The notes under the pieces: generated by a model
Databases searched by the model: none
Told to the model about the DNA's origin: nothing
The model's input: only the letters and a program-made list of their open reading frames with translations
Program-made: the position numbers and the translations under genes
Part shown: piece after piece, positions 1 to 7,551 of the stretch
Layout: the number at the start of each line of letters is the position of its first letter
Position numbering within the stretch: the first letter of the stretch is position 1
NCBI GenBank assembly: GCA_964616985.1
Contig: CAZTVF010000153.1
Location: 1 to 10,724, forward strand
Direction of reading: 5' to 3'
DNA from: CAZTVF01 sp964616985
GTDB lineage: Bacteria > Planctomycetota > Phycisphaerae > SM23-33
DNA length: 10,724 bases

Positions 1-260
1 ACTTTCTGAGCGGCCAGGAACACGTCCTTGCCCGCGCCGCTGCCGAGGTCCAGCACCACGTCGCCGGGGCGGAGGTGGCCGAACGCCAGCGGGTTGCCGC
101 ACGAGAGCCCCAGTTCCGATTCCGGCACAGGGTGGTCGGGCACGGTATAGGGCTTGCTGTCGCAGCAGGACGACTTGCTGCACGAGCAGCCCGACTGCTC
201 GCGGGCGACCTGGCCGTAGGCCTTCTTGACCGCGTCGTGGATGTCTTTGGGTTTACTCAC
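1..260 (-). CDS. arsM: Arsenite S-adenosylmethyltransferase (ArsM), N-terminal part, cut by window edge
   Basis: The gene starts with GTG at 258-260 and runs off the window at position 1, leaving about 86 residues. ArsM is a cytosolic SAM-dependent enzyme that methylates As(III) using thiols. Visible features are a short helical start (HDAVKKAYGQVA), a Cys-rich stretch with C25, C27, C32 and C33, then LGLSCGNP with C54, which sits where ArsM proteins have a conserved arsenic-binding Cys. SAM motif I follows as VLDLGSGAG (residues 69-77). The GTG start is chosen because GGAG lies 7 bases upstream, and because the frame opens inside the end of the upstream gene with an 8-base overlap (253-260), suggesting translational coupling. 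It is the third gene of an arsR-led operon. The later catalytic Cys residues lie outside the window and cannot be checked. Another SAM methyltransferase is possible but unlikely given the Cys pattern and the arsR context. Confidence 0.92.
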   Translation of the reverse strand, partial: MSKPKDIHDAVKKAYGQVAREQSGCSCSKSSCCDSKPYTVPDHPVPESELGLSCGNPLAFGHLRPGDVVLDLGSGAGKDVFLAAQK

Positions 261-699
261 TGATGATCTCCGGTTGGACCTGGTTGAGGATCTCGACGGC
301 GTCGTGCACGAGCTTGGGGCAGATGGCCTTGAACAGCCCCCGTGCGCGGGCCTGCTCCAGGGCGCCCGGCGAGGAGAGGTTCACGCCCATCAGGTCGGTG
401 CAGCGGATCGAGCCGTGACGCTGGCAGAAGCGGCGGGCGAATTCCTGGGCCGGCGCGTGCGTCTTGAGCTTGCCCTGCGGATCGGGCGTGGCGGCACGCA
501 GCCCCAGCGCCATCAGCGCCCCGAGGACGGCGCCGCACGTCTGATCGAGGTAGCACATGCCGCCGCCGAAGGCCGCGGCCAGGCGAACCGCCTGCTCCCG
601 CCGGACCCCCGACGCCTCGGCGCAGCAGGCGAAGACGGCCTGGGCGCAGTTGTAACCCTGGGAGAACATCGCCTCGGCACGGGCGGGTGCGTCGATCAT
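253..699 (-). CDS. CGAxxG-motif putative redox-active protein (C_GCAxxG_C_C family)
   Basis: A 148-residue cytosolic protein with no signal peptide or membrane segment. It matches the C_GCAxxG_C_C family, small proteins of about 140 residues defined by four invariant Cys and a CGAxxG motif. Visible features are GYNCAQAVF (C18), FGGGM (44-48), CGAVLGALMALG (C55 to G66), SIRC (C100) and ICPKL (C127). Extra Cys occur at 25, 26, 49 and 92, giving eight in all. The start ATG (697-699) has a strong AAAGGAG site 6 bases upstream. It lies 42 bases after arsR and overlaps arsM by 8 bases, so it is the middle gene of the ars operon. The biochemical role of the family is not established. In this setting, a thiol/disulfide or As(III)-handling role beside ArsM is an inference. 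Confidence 0.9.
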   Translation of the reverse strand: MIDAPARAEAMFSQGYNCAQAVFACCAEASGVRREQAVRLAAAFGGGMCYLDQTCGAVLGALMALGLRAATPDPQGKLKTHAPAQEFARRFCQRHGSIRCTDLMGVNLSSPGALEQARARGLFKAICPKLVHDAVEILNQVQPEIISE

Positions 700-741
700 C
701 GCAACTCTCCTTTCATCGCCCCGGCCGCAGGCAGGGAAGCC

Positions 742-1101
742 CTATTTGCGGTAGAGGTCGCAGAGCTTCTCGACGTCCATCTTATTCACGGCCGCCAGGC
801 GTTTGGCGTCGTGGCGGATTTGTGTCTTCCCCTCGAGCGTCGTGTGGACCCATCGCAGGGCCTCGCGGATGCAGGGCGTGGGCTTCTGCGGCAGGCGGTA
901 GTAGACCCAGCGGCCTTGCTTGCGGCTTTCGACCAGGCCCGCCTGCTGCAGGATGTTGAGGTGCTTGGACACGGTGGAGGGCGCCAGTTGGAGCATCTCC
1001 AGCACCTTGCACACGCACAGCTCGCCCGAGCGCAGGAACATCAGCACCCGCGTGCGGTTCTCGTCGGACAGGGCCTTGGCGATGGACATGAATTCTTTCA
1101 T
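742..1101 (-). CDS. arsR: ArsR-family As(III)-responsive repressor
   Basis: A 119-residue winged helix-turn-helix protein of the ArsR/SmtB family. The N-terminus KALSDENRTRVLMFL is the typical first helix. ELCVC (C29, C31) at the start of the third helix is the type-1 arsenic site of ArsR. The recognition helix is LAPSTVSKHLNIL (39-51) and the beta wing is VESRKQGRWVYYRL (57-70). The third Cys of the enterobacterial CVCxxC motif is Leu here, but two Cys at these positions are known to be enough for induction in the E. coli plasmid protein. Further Cys occur at 77 and 114. It heads an operon with the CGAxxG protein and arsM and should repress it until As(III) binds. Start ATG 1099-1101 is chosen because homologues begin MKEF and GAGGAG lies just upstream. 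A second in-frame ATG lies 12 bases further in. Confidence 0.95.
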   Translation of the reverse strand: MKEFMSIAKALSDENRTRVLMFLRSGELCVCKVLEMLQLAPSTVSKHLNILQQAGLVESRKQGRWVYYRLPQKPTPCIREALRWVHTTLEGKTQIRHDAKRLAAVNKMDVEKLCDLYRK

Positions 1102-1109
1102 CGCTCCTC

Positions 1110-1137
1110 ACTATACTTCGCCAAGCAACGAAGTCAA
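1110..1137 (-). promoter_or_regulatory. Promoter and probable ArsR operator of the ars operon
   Basis: Reading the minus strand there is a -35 box TTGACT (1132-1137), a 16-base spacer and a -10 box TATAGT (1110-1115). A dyad with 6-base arms ACTTCG and CGAAGT and an 8-base centre (1115-1134) fills the spacer and touches both boxes, where an ArsR operator would block RNA polymerase. The -10 box ends only 8 bases before the arsR ATG, so transcription should begin within a few bases of the start codon. The promoter match is seen directly; ArsR binding is inferred. Confidence 0.72.
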
Positions 1138-1173
1138 GAAGAAGTGTGATCGTCCCAGGGCAATCGCCTTCTC

Positions 1174-1196
1174 GTAGCACGGGCGTCTCGTCCGTG
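1174..1196 (+). repeat. REP-like GTAG palindrome
   Basis: GTAG (1174-1177) is followed at once by a palindrome with 8-base arms CACGGGCG (1178-1185) and CGTCCGTG (1189-1196). One pair is a G-T wobble and the loop is TCT. GTAG at the foot of a GC-rich palindrome is the signature of REP elements recognised by RAYT transposases. Four more elements with the same design occur at 7552-7856. Confidence 0.65.
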
Positions 1197-1200
1197 GAAA

Positions 1201-1485
1201 GTCCCGAGCCAGCAGGACCGGGACGGTCTTGCGACGCATGGGCGAGAGCCCAATGGCTCTAAGATAAGGTTTCGCGTTGGAGCCCGAAGGGCTCGAATTC
1301 ATCAGCCCAGGGCGAGCGTAGCGACGCCCTGGGTATGCGACCGTGAAAGGGTCAGCCCTGAAAGGGCGCAATAGTATGCCGCCCTTTCAGGGCTTCCCCA
1401 TCCAGAGCCGCAAGACCCAGGGCGGCGCTTCGGCCTGTCGGCCTCGCTCTGCCCTGGGCTGCAGAATGCCAGCCCTTCGGGCTGG
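1201..1485. repeat. Cluster of GC-rich hairpins
   Basis: Successive perfect palindromes are visible. GTCCCG/CGGGAC is at 1201-1224 and overlaps GACCG/CGGTC at 1216-1228. TGGGC/GCCCA around a GAGA loop is at 1239-1252. GAGCCC/GGGCTC around GAA is at 1280-1294. CCCAGGGCG/CGCCCTGGG is at 1306-1333. CCCAGGGC/GCCCTGGG is at 1416-1458, with a 27-base centre. CCAGCCC/GGGCTGG around TTC is at 1469-1485. The words CCCAGGGC and GCCCTGGG recur, so some of these are copies of one unit. None has a T-run, which argues against intrinsic terminators. Confidence 0.7.
1355..1393. repeat. 14-bp inverted repeat built from two smaller palindromes
   Basis: GCCCTGAAAGGGCG (1355-1368) is the exact reverse complement of 1380-1393, with an 11-base centre. 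Each arm is itself a small hairpin, GCCCT-GAA-AGGGC or its complement. The sequence can therefore fold either as two small hairpins or as one long one. Confidence 0.75.
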
Positions 1486-1578
1486 AGAGGCCTGAGGTCG
1501 AGGTGGCGAATTGCCGCCCGCTGATGCGGAGAGAGGCATGGGCTAGGAGCGGCAGACGGGGCAAGTCCAGCCGCTTCT

Positions 1579-1902
1579 TCAGCTCGGGTCGGTCTTGGCG
1601 GGGGCGGCGGGGACGAAGCTGTGGGTGTGTCGCCAGAAGACGGTGAAGTGCTCGGAGTAGCGCTTGACCCAGTCGGAGACGGAGGATTCGTGAAGGTCCT
1701 GGCGGGCCTTCTCGGATTCGATCCACTTGTGCCGGGCCATCTCCTCCTGCTGAAGGATCATGTATGCCTGCAGGGCGGCCTGGCCGCTGCGATAGACGAC
1801 CTTCTTGTGCTGGGCATCGTACCAGCACTCGCCCTTGAACCGCTCCAGTTCCGCGGCCAGCCGCGCCGCGGTGCCCGAATCGAAATCCTCGGTAATGGAC
1901 AT
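1579..1902 (-). CDS. Small hypothetical protein
   Basis: A 107-residue soluble protein of unknown function. The N-terminal part is acidic and helical (TAARLAAELERFKG). A short segment with CWYDAQHKKVVYRSG (26-40) follows, then a long predicted helix (AALQAYMILQQEEMARHKW) and SEKARQDL (63-70), with a basic and aromatic end (DWVKRYSEHFTVFWRHTH). The HKWxxSEKAxxDL pattern at 58-70 reminds me of a motif in planctomycete proteins of unknown function, but I cannot confirm a family. It is judged a real gene because the composition is balanced, unlike overlapping frames, and because the ATG at 1900-1902 has a GGAGAGG site 3 bases upstream. It is apparently a single-gene unit: arsR begins more than 470 bases downstream behind its own promoter. 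Confidence 0.68.
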   Translation of the reverse strand: MSITEDFDSGTAARLAAELERFKGECWYDAQHKKVVYRSGQAALQAYMILQQEEMARHKWIESEKARQDLHESSVSDWVKRYSEHFTVFWRHTHSFVPAAPAKTDPS

Positions 1903-1965
1903 TTGCCTCTCCGTTGAGGAGTCGCCGCCGGCGAGGCGGTCGCCTCCGCCCGCGGACGGCCCTAT

Positions 1966-1993
1966 AGCATATCGACCCGCCCGCCAGAAGCAA
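1966..1993 (-). promoter_or_regulatory. Candidate promoter for the small hypothetical gene
   Basis: On the minus strand, TTGCTT (1988-1993) is followed after 16 bases by TATGCT (1966-1971), about 63 bases before the ATG at 1902. Each box matches the sigma70 consensus at four of six positions. A GAGGCG/CGCCTC hairpin (1932-1945) would lie in the leader. The match is moderate. Confidence 0.4.
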
Positions 1994-2212
1994 TCCGTTC
2001 ATGTGCATTCGACGTACATTCGCAAGGTGAGTTGCACGCATAGGAAGCCACGGAGAATGCAGGGGCCGGCTATCGCTCGCCTTTCAGCGCTGTGCGACCC
2101 GCTTGGACCGAACATCGCCGAAAAGCGAGCGACTTGCCGGTTTGCTGCAGGTGCGACTGAAAATCCAATGCACCCCCTGTTGCGCAGCCGTTACAGCCGG
2201 GAGGCGGGGTTG

Positions 2213-2235
2213 GGGCGACAATAGAAGTGTCGTCC
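2213..2235 (+). promoter_or_regulatory. Imperfect dyad upstream of the VIT/VWA gene
   Basis: GGGCGACA (2213-2220) pairs with TGTCGTCC (2228-2235) across a 7-base centre, with one G-T wobble. It ends 18 bases before the chosen ATG and overlaps a GACAAT hexamer. It could be an operator or a leader hairpin; the sequence alone does not decide. Confidence 0.4.
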
Positions 2236-2253
2236 AACAAGAAAGGGCAACCT

Positions 2254-4632
2254 ATGAAGACCAATACGGTGGGCACGATCGGGGCATGCGAGCGCAGCGG
2301 GGCCGCTTGCGGTGAGCGTAGTGGGGCCGCTTGCGGTGAGCGCAGTCGGGCCGCTTGCGGTGAGCGTAGTCGAACCGCCTCGGCATGGGTGGTGGTGGCC
2401 GCGGTGCTGGCCGCGGCAGGGGCGCAGGCGGCGGGGCAGGTGCCGGTGAAGTCCAGCACGGCCGCGCACGCGGCGGCGGCCAGGGACTTCGCCGCCAACG
2501 TCATCGTGCCTCAGTCGCGGGCGATCCGGCATGATCACGCCGCCGGCATCGAGGTCACGGGCGTCAAGGTCGGCGTGGTCATCCTCGAGCAGGCGGCCGT
2601 CACCACGATGGACATCTCGCTGCGCAACCGCAGCGGCTCGCGCCAGGAGGCCGAACTGGCCGTGCCGGTGCCCGAGGGCGCCGTCATCAAGGCCTTCACG
2701 TTCGAGGGCCTGGCCAGCGAGCTCAAGGCGGCAGAACTCCTGCCCAAGGACGAGGCCGACCGCGTGTATCACCAGATCGTTGCGAAGCTGCGCGACCCGG
2801 CCTTGCTGGAGTTCATGGGGTGCAACCTCATCCGGTCCAGCGTCTTTCCCGTCGAGGCCAACGGCACGCAGAAAGTCCGCATCACGTACGAGCACCTGCT
2901 GATGGCCGAGGGCGACCGCATCGACTACACGCTGCCGCGGACGGAGTCGGTGGAGTACCGCGTGCCGTGGGACATCTCGGTGAAGATCAAGGGCAAGTCG
3001 CCCATCGCGGGCGTGTACTCGCCCAGCCACGAACTGGACGTGAAGCACAACGACGACGGCTCGGTGAACGCCAAGGTCGCGGCGGTGTCCTCGGCGGTCA
3101 GCGGGGCGTTCCGCCTGTCGTACCTGCTGCATCGCGAGGGGGCGACGGCGACGCTGATGGCCTATCCCGACCCCAAGGGCGATGGCGGCTACTTCCTGCT
3201 GCTGGCGGGCCTGCCGGCGTTGAAGGAGAAGGCGGCCACCAAGCGTGAACTGACGATCGTGCTCGACCGCTCGGGCAGCATGACCGGCGAGAAGATCGAG
3301 CAGGCCCGCGCCGCCGCCCTGCAGGTGCTGCAGGGGCTGGAGAATGGCGAGGCGTTCAACATCATCGACTACAGCGACACGCTCTCGAGCTTCGCCGCCG
3401 CCCCGGTGATTCGCGACGCCAACACCTACGAGGCCGCCCGCGCGTACATCACGCGTCTGGCGGCCGGGGGCGGGACCAACCTGCACGACGCGCTGCTGGA
3501 GGCCCTTCGCCCCGCGCCGCGCGAGGGCATGCTGCCGCTGGTGCTGTTTCTCACCGACGGCCTGGCCACGGTGGGCGTGACGCAGGAGCTGCCGATCCGC
3601 AACGACGTCGAGAAGGCCAACACGCACAAGCGGCGGCTGTTCACCTTCGGCGTGGGCTACGACGTCAACGCGCCGCTGCTGTCGCACCTGGCCACCACCA
3701 GCCGCGGGTCGGCCACCGTGGTGCAGCCGAAGGAGAACGTCGAGGCCAAGGTTTCGCAGGTGTTCAAGGGCCTGGCGGGCCCGGTGCTGGTGGACCCGGT
3801 GCTGGAGAACCTCGACGCCCAGGGCCAGCCGGTGGCCCGCGCGTCGGAGATGCTGCCGCAGCGGCTGGCCGATGTCTTCGACGGCCAGAATATCATCGTC
3901 ATGGGCAAGTACCGCGGGGCCGAGCCGCTGCACTTCCGCCTCCGCGGCAAGTACGCGGGCAAGGAGCGGACGTTTGACTTCACGTTCAAGCTCGACACGG
4001 CCAGCGTCCGCAACAGCTTCGTGGCGCGCCTCTGGGCCAGCCGGCGCATCGGGCTGCTGGCCGAGGAGATCCGCCAGGGCGGGGCGGGCAACCCCAAGGC
4101 GGCGGCCGCCGACCCCAAGCTCAAGGAACTCGTCGACGAGATCGTGCGTCTCTCGATGGAGTTCGGCATCCTCACCGAGTACACCGCCTTCCTGGCCAAG
4201 GACGGCACGGACCTCACGAAGCGCGACGCCGTGATGGCCGAGGCCAACGGCAACTTCGTCGGCCGGGCCATCAACAGCCGCGTCGGCGTCTCCGCCGTCA
4301 ACCAGTCGATGAACTCGACCTACATGAACACCCAGTCGGTGGCCAATGGGGCGAATGAATACTACGACGAGCAGATGAACCGAGTGGCCAACACGCGCGT
4401 CCAACAGGTAAGCGACCGCGCCTTCTTCCGCCGCGGCGACCGCTGGGTCGATTCCCAGGCCCTCGAGCCCGGCAAGGAGACGGCCGTCGATGAGATGATG
4501 ACGGTGGGCTCGTCCGAGTACGAGCGGCTGGCGGCGACGCTGGCGGCCCAGCATCGCAACGGGGCGCTGGCGATGGAGGGCGAGATCCTGATGCGGGTGA
4601 ACGGCAAGAACGTGCTGATCAAAGTCAAATGA
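2254..4632 (+). CDS. Secreted VIT and VWA domain protein
   Basis: A 792-residue exported protein. The signal peptide is unusual: MKTNTVGTIGA, then a repeat-coded stretch rich in ERSGAACG units (about 13-40), then the hydrophobic core AWVVVAAVLAAAGAQA with likely cleavage after A59. A VIT domain (about 85-225) includes the typical Y172 and DPALLE (181-186). A VWA domain (about 330-500) has a complete metal site: DRSGS (D338, S340, S342), T408 in GGGTN and D435 in LTDG. The tail (about 660-792) has an Asn-rich stretch (NQSMNSTYMNTQ), then VQQVSDRAFFRRGDRW. The domain pair resembles inter-alpha-trypsin inhibitor heavy chains and bacterial surface relatives that bind protein ligands through Mg2+ or Ca2+. 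ATG 2254 is chosen because AAAGGG lies 6 bases upstream; an in-frame GTG at 2227 falls inside a dyad. The response-regulator gene follows after 10 bases, so the three genes are probably co-transcribed. Confidence 0.92.
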   Translation: MKTNTVGTIGACERSGAACGERSGAACGERSRAACGERSRTASAWVVVAAVLAAAGAQAAGQVPVKSSTAAHAAAARDFAANVIVPQSRAIRHDHAAGIEVTGVKVGVVILEQAAVTTMDISLRNRSGSRQEAELAVPVPEGAVIKAFTFEGLASELKAAELLPKDEADRVYHQIVAKLRDPALLEFMGCNLIRSSVFPVEANGTQKVRITYEHLLMAEGDRIDYTLPRTESVEYRVPWDISVKIKGKSPIAGVYSPSHELDVKHNDDGSVNAKVAAVSSAVSGAFRLSYLLHREGATATLMAYPDPKGDGGYFLLLAGLPALKEKAATKRELTIVLDRSGSMTGEKIEQARAAALQVLQGLENGEAFNIIDYSDTLSSFAAAPVIRDANTYEAARAYITRLAAGGGTNLHDALLEALRPAPREGMLPLVLFLTDGLATVGVTQELPIRNDVEKANTHKRRLFTFGVGYDVNAPLLSHLATTSRGSATVVQPKENVEAKVSQVFKGLAGPVLVDPVLENLDAQGQPVARASEMLPQRLADVFDGQNIIVMGKYRGAEPLHFRLRGKYAGKERTFDFTFKLDTASVRNSFVARLWASRRIGLLAEEIRQGGAGNPKAAAADPKLKELVDEIVRLSMEFGILTEYTAFLAKDGTDLTKRDAVMAEANGNFVGRAINSRVGVSAVNQSMNSTYMNTQSVANGANEYYDEQMNRVANTRVQQVSDRAFFRRGDRWVDSQALEPGKETAVDEMMTVGSSEYERLAATLAAQHRNGALAMEGEILMRVNGKNVLIKVK
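2290..2378 (+). repeat. In-frame 24-bp tandem repeat inside the signal-peptide coding region
   Basis: Three full 24-base units (2290-2313, 2314-2337, 2338-2361) and a partial fourth (2362-2378) all begin GAGCG(C/T)AG. The full units end GGCCGCTTGCGGT. Units differ at only a few positions. Because 24 is a multiple of three, each unit adds eight codons (ERSxAACG) without breaking the frame. The block separates the first 12 residues from the hydrophobic core of the signal peptide and looks like a dispersed genomic repeat that landed in the gene. Confidence 0.92.
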
Positions 4633-4642
4633 ATGGGTTAGA

Positions 4643-5364
<722 letters not shown>

Positions 5365-5368
<4 letters not shown>

Positions 5369-7548
5369 GGCGTTTTCGAGCCACCTGGCTGGCGTTTGCG
5401 GTGAGCCTCGCGGCCTTGTACGGCGCGATGGGCTGGGCGAGCGCCACGGTCCTTCGGCTCGAGGGGGCGCAGCGGCAGGCGTCGGCCCAGGCCGCCTTCG
5501 AGGAACGCGTCCGCCTGGCGCTGTGGCGGATGGACTCGGCCATGACGCCCGTGGTGGCGCTGGAGAACGCCCGCCCGTACTTCGTCTACAGCTCGTTCTA
5601 CCCGCTGGAGCGGGCCTACACGCGGATGTTCAACGAGATTCGCGCCGACGAGGTGCTCGTGCCCTCGCCGCTGCTGGCTGCGACGAGCGAGGACATCCTC
5701 CTGCACTTCCAGGTGGACCCCGACGGCACCGTCTCTTCGCCGCAGGTGCCCTCGGCGGCCATGAAGGAGCTGGCCGAGTCGCAGTACATCAGCCCCTACC
5801 AGGTGCTGGCGGCATCGCAGCGGCTGGGGGAGCTGCGCCCGCTGGTGCAGCGGCAGGCGCTGCTGGCCTCGTTGGGGGGGTGGCTGCCGATCCCGCCGAC
5901 GCTGAATCCGCCGCGCTATCTCACCGCGCGGCCGGTCGCGGCGGCGCCACTGCCGTCGCCGTCGCCCTCGGCAGCGCCCGCGCAGGTGCAGCCGCAGGCC
6001 GTCGGCAACCAGAAGGGCAGCAACGACCAGCTGGACCTCAATCAGAACGAGTGGCGGGCGCGGCTCAGCATCAACAGCAGCGGCCAGATGGCCGCACAGC
6101 AGCGCCAGGATACGCAGATCAATAACCGCGGGGCGATCAACCTCAACGCCAATTCGAGCAGTCAGCTCCTCGGCAACGGCACCAGCTCGGGCAATTTCGT
6201 CAATGGCAACACCAACGTGGATGCCTACGGGAAGCTCACGAACAATCTCGGCAGCAATCCAAGTTCAAACAACTTTGGCGGCTTGAATTCCATCGCCGGC
6301 AATGGTGGCGCCGCCAGCGGCGTGACCTACGTCGCGGGTTTCAACCTGTGGGAGACGGCATCGCTGGGCGCGGGCAACCCCAAGTCGCCCACCGACCAAT
6401 CGGTGACGCCCCCATCGGTGCAGCAGACCGAACTGCGGCCGGTGTGGTCGGGCACGTCGCTGCTGCTGGTGCGCCGCGTCACCGCCGGGGGGCAGTCCTA
6501 TCTCCAGGGCTGCTGGCTGAACTGGCCGCAGATCCGTTCGTGGCTGCTGGGAATGGTGACCGACCTCCTGCCGCAGGCGGACCTGTCCCCCCTGGTCGGG
6601 GCCGACTCCGAACGCGCGATGGCCTCGCTGCCGGTGCGGCTGCTGCCGGGCCCTCCGCCGGCCGGCGACCCCGGGAAGCTCTCGCCCATCATGCTGTCGC
6701 TCGCCTTTGCCTGGGCGGCGGTGCTGGCTGCTTCCGGCGGGGCCGCCTGGCTGCTCCGCGGGGCGCTGTCGCTCAGCGAGCGGCGGGGGGCCTTCGTCTC
6801 GGCCGTCACGCACGAACTCCGCACGCCGCTGACCACCTTCCGCCTCTACTCCGAGATGCTCGCCGGCGGCATGGTCACCGGTGACGACCAGCGGCGGAAG
6901 TACCTCACCACGCTGGTCGAACAGTCCGGCCGCCTCAGCCACCTCGTCGAGAACGTGCTGGCCTACGCGAGGCTCGAACGCAATCGCAACGGCACCAACG
7001 CCGAGACCGTCGAACTCGTCCCGCTGCTGACGGCCGCCTGCGAGCGCCTCTGCGAACGTGCCAACGCCGATGACATGCAGGTGGTGCTCGACCGGTCGAC
7101 GCCCTCGGCCGGCGAGGCGAGTGAATCGGATGCGGTCGGCGACGACGTAGCCCCGTCCTCGTCCGCCACGGGCGCGGCCGCCGGGCCGTCGATCCTCGTC
7201 CGCGTGAACGTCGCGGCGCTGGAGCAGATCCTGCTCAACCTCGTGGACAACGCCTGCAAGTACGCCTGCCCGCAGGGGGACCGGCGGATCGAAATCGGCT
7301 GGTCGCTCGCCCCCGGCGTCGCCATCGTCAGCGTTCGCGACCACGGCGGCGGCGTGCCCCGGGCCTTCGTCCGCCGGCTGTTCGAGCCCTTCCACAAGTC
7401 CGCCCGCGAGGCCGCCACCTCCGCCCCCGGCATCGGCCTGGGCCTCACGCTCAGCCGCCGCCTCGCCCGCGCGATGAACGGCGACCTCCGCCTCGACCCC
7501 GCCTGCACCGATGGGGCCCGCTTCCTGCTCACGCTGCCGCGGGCGTGA
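5365..7548 (+). CDS. Membrane sensor histidine kinase with large N/S/Q-rich extracytoplasmic region
   Basis: A 727-residue inner-membrane kinase. TM1 is about residues 7-28 and TM2 about 442-464, leaving some 410 extracytoplasmic residues. These begin with a folded-looking part (FVYSSFYPLERAYTRMFNEI, about 73-92), pass through a Pro/Ser/Gln linker and an Asn/Ser/Gly/Gln-rich stretch (about 196-318), and end with a second ordered part near TM2 (GCWLNWPQIRSWLL). The cytoplasmic half has the H-box VTHELRTPLTTF (H483), N-box LVDNACKYA (N629), G1 box DHGGG (D659), F-box FEPF (673-676) and G2 box GIGLGL (689-694). No recognisable HAMP domain lies between TM2 and the H-box. A low-complexity insert of about 30 residues (579-608) separates the dimerisation and ATP-binding parts. 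The GTG start at 5365 has GGAGG 6 bases upstream and overlaps the regulator stop. It should phosphorylate D57 of that regulator; the signal is unknown. Confidence 0.96.
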
Positions 7549-7551
7549 GGC

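Larger units (their letters stand above)
1151..1578. other. Intergenic region dense in hairpin repeats
   Basis: This 428-base stretch lies between the hypothetical gene at 1579-1902 (its 3' side) and the arsR promoter. I find no credible gene: open frames through it have unbalanced Arg/Pro-rich composition and simply read the palindromes. It contains at least seven GC-rich hairpins between 1174 and 1485, listed separately. From about 1490 to 1578 I see no structure, and no T-rich tail that would mark an intrinsic terminator for the hypothetical gene. Confidence 0.7.
1903..2253. other. Divergent intergenic region between hypothetical gene and VIT/VWA gene
   Basis: 351 bases without a credible gene. 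It holds the candidate minus-strand promoter at 1966-1993, a leader hairpin at 1932-1945 and a dyad at 2213-2235 just before the VIT/VWA gene. A GACAAT hexamer at 2217-2222 could be a plus-strand -10 box, but I see no convincing -35 at 16-19 bases, so the VIT/VWA promoter is not assigned. The region is less GC-rich than the flanking genes, in keeping with a regulatory role. Confidence 0.6.

Noticed and set aside
226..1149. Plus-strand open frame opposite the ars operon
   Set aside because: It has no family features, while the minus strand has three recognised genes with ribosome sites and a promoter.
1352..2041. Minus-strand open frame covering the hypothetical gene in another frame
   Set aside because: It is Arg/Pro-rich, reads hairpin repeats, and lacks a ribosome site. 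The 1579-1902 frame is better supported.
2217..2222. GACAAT as the -10 box of the VIT/VWA operon
   Set aside because: No acceptable -35 hexamer is found 16-19 bases upstream, so it is only mentioned, not annotated.
2290..2378. Possible CRISPR array
   Set aside because: Units are directly adjacent with no spacers and lie in frame inside a gene.
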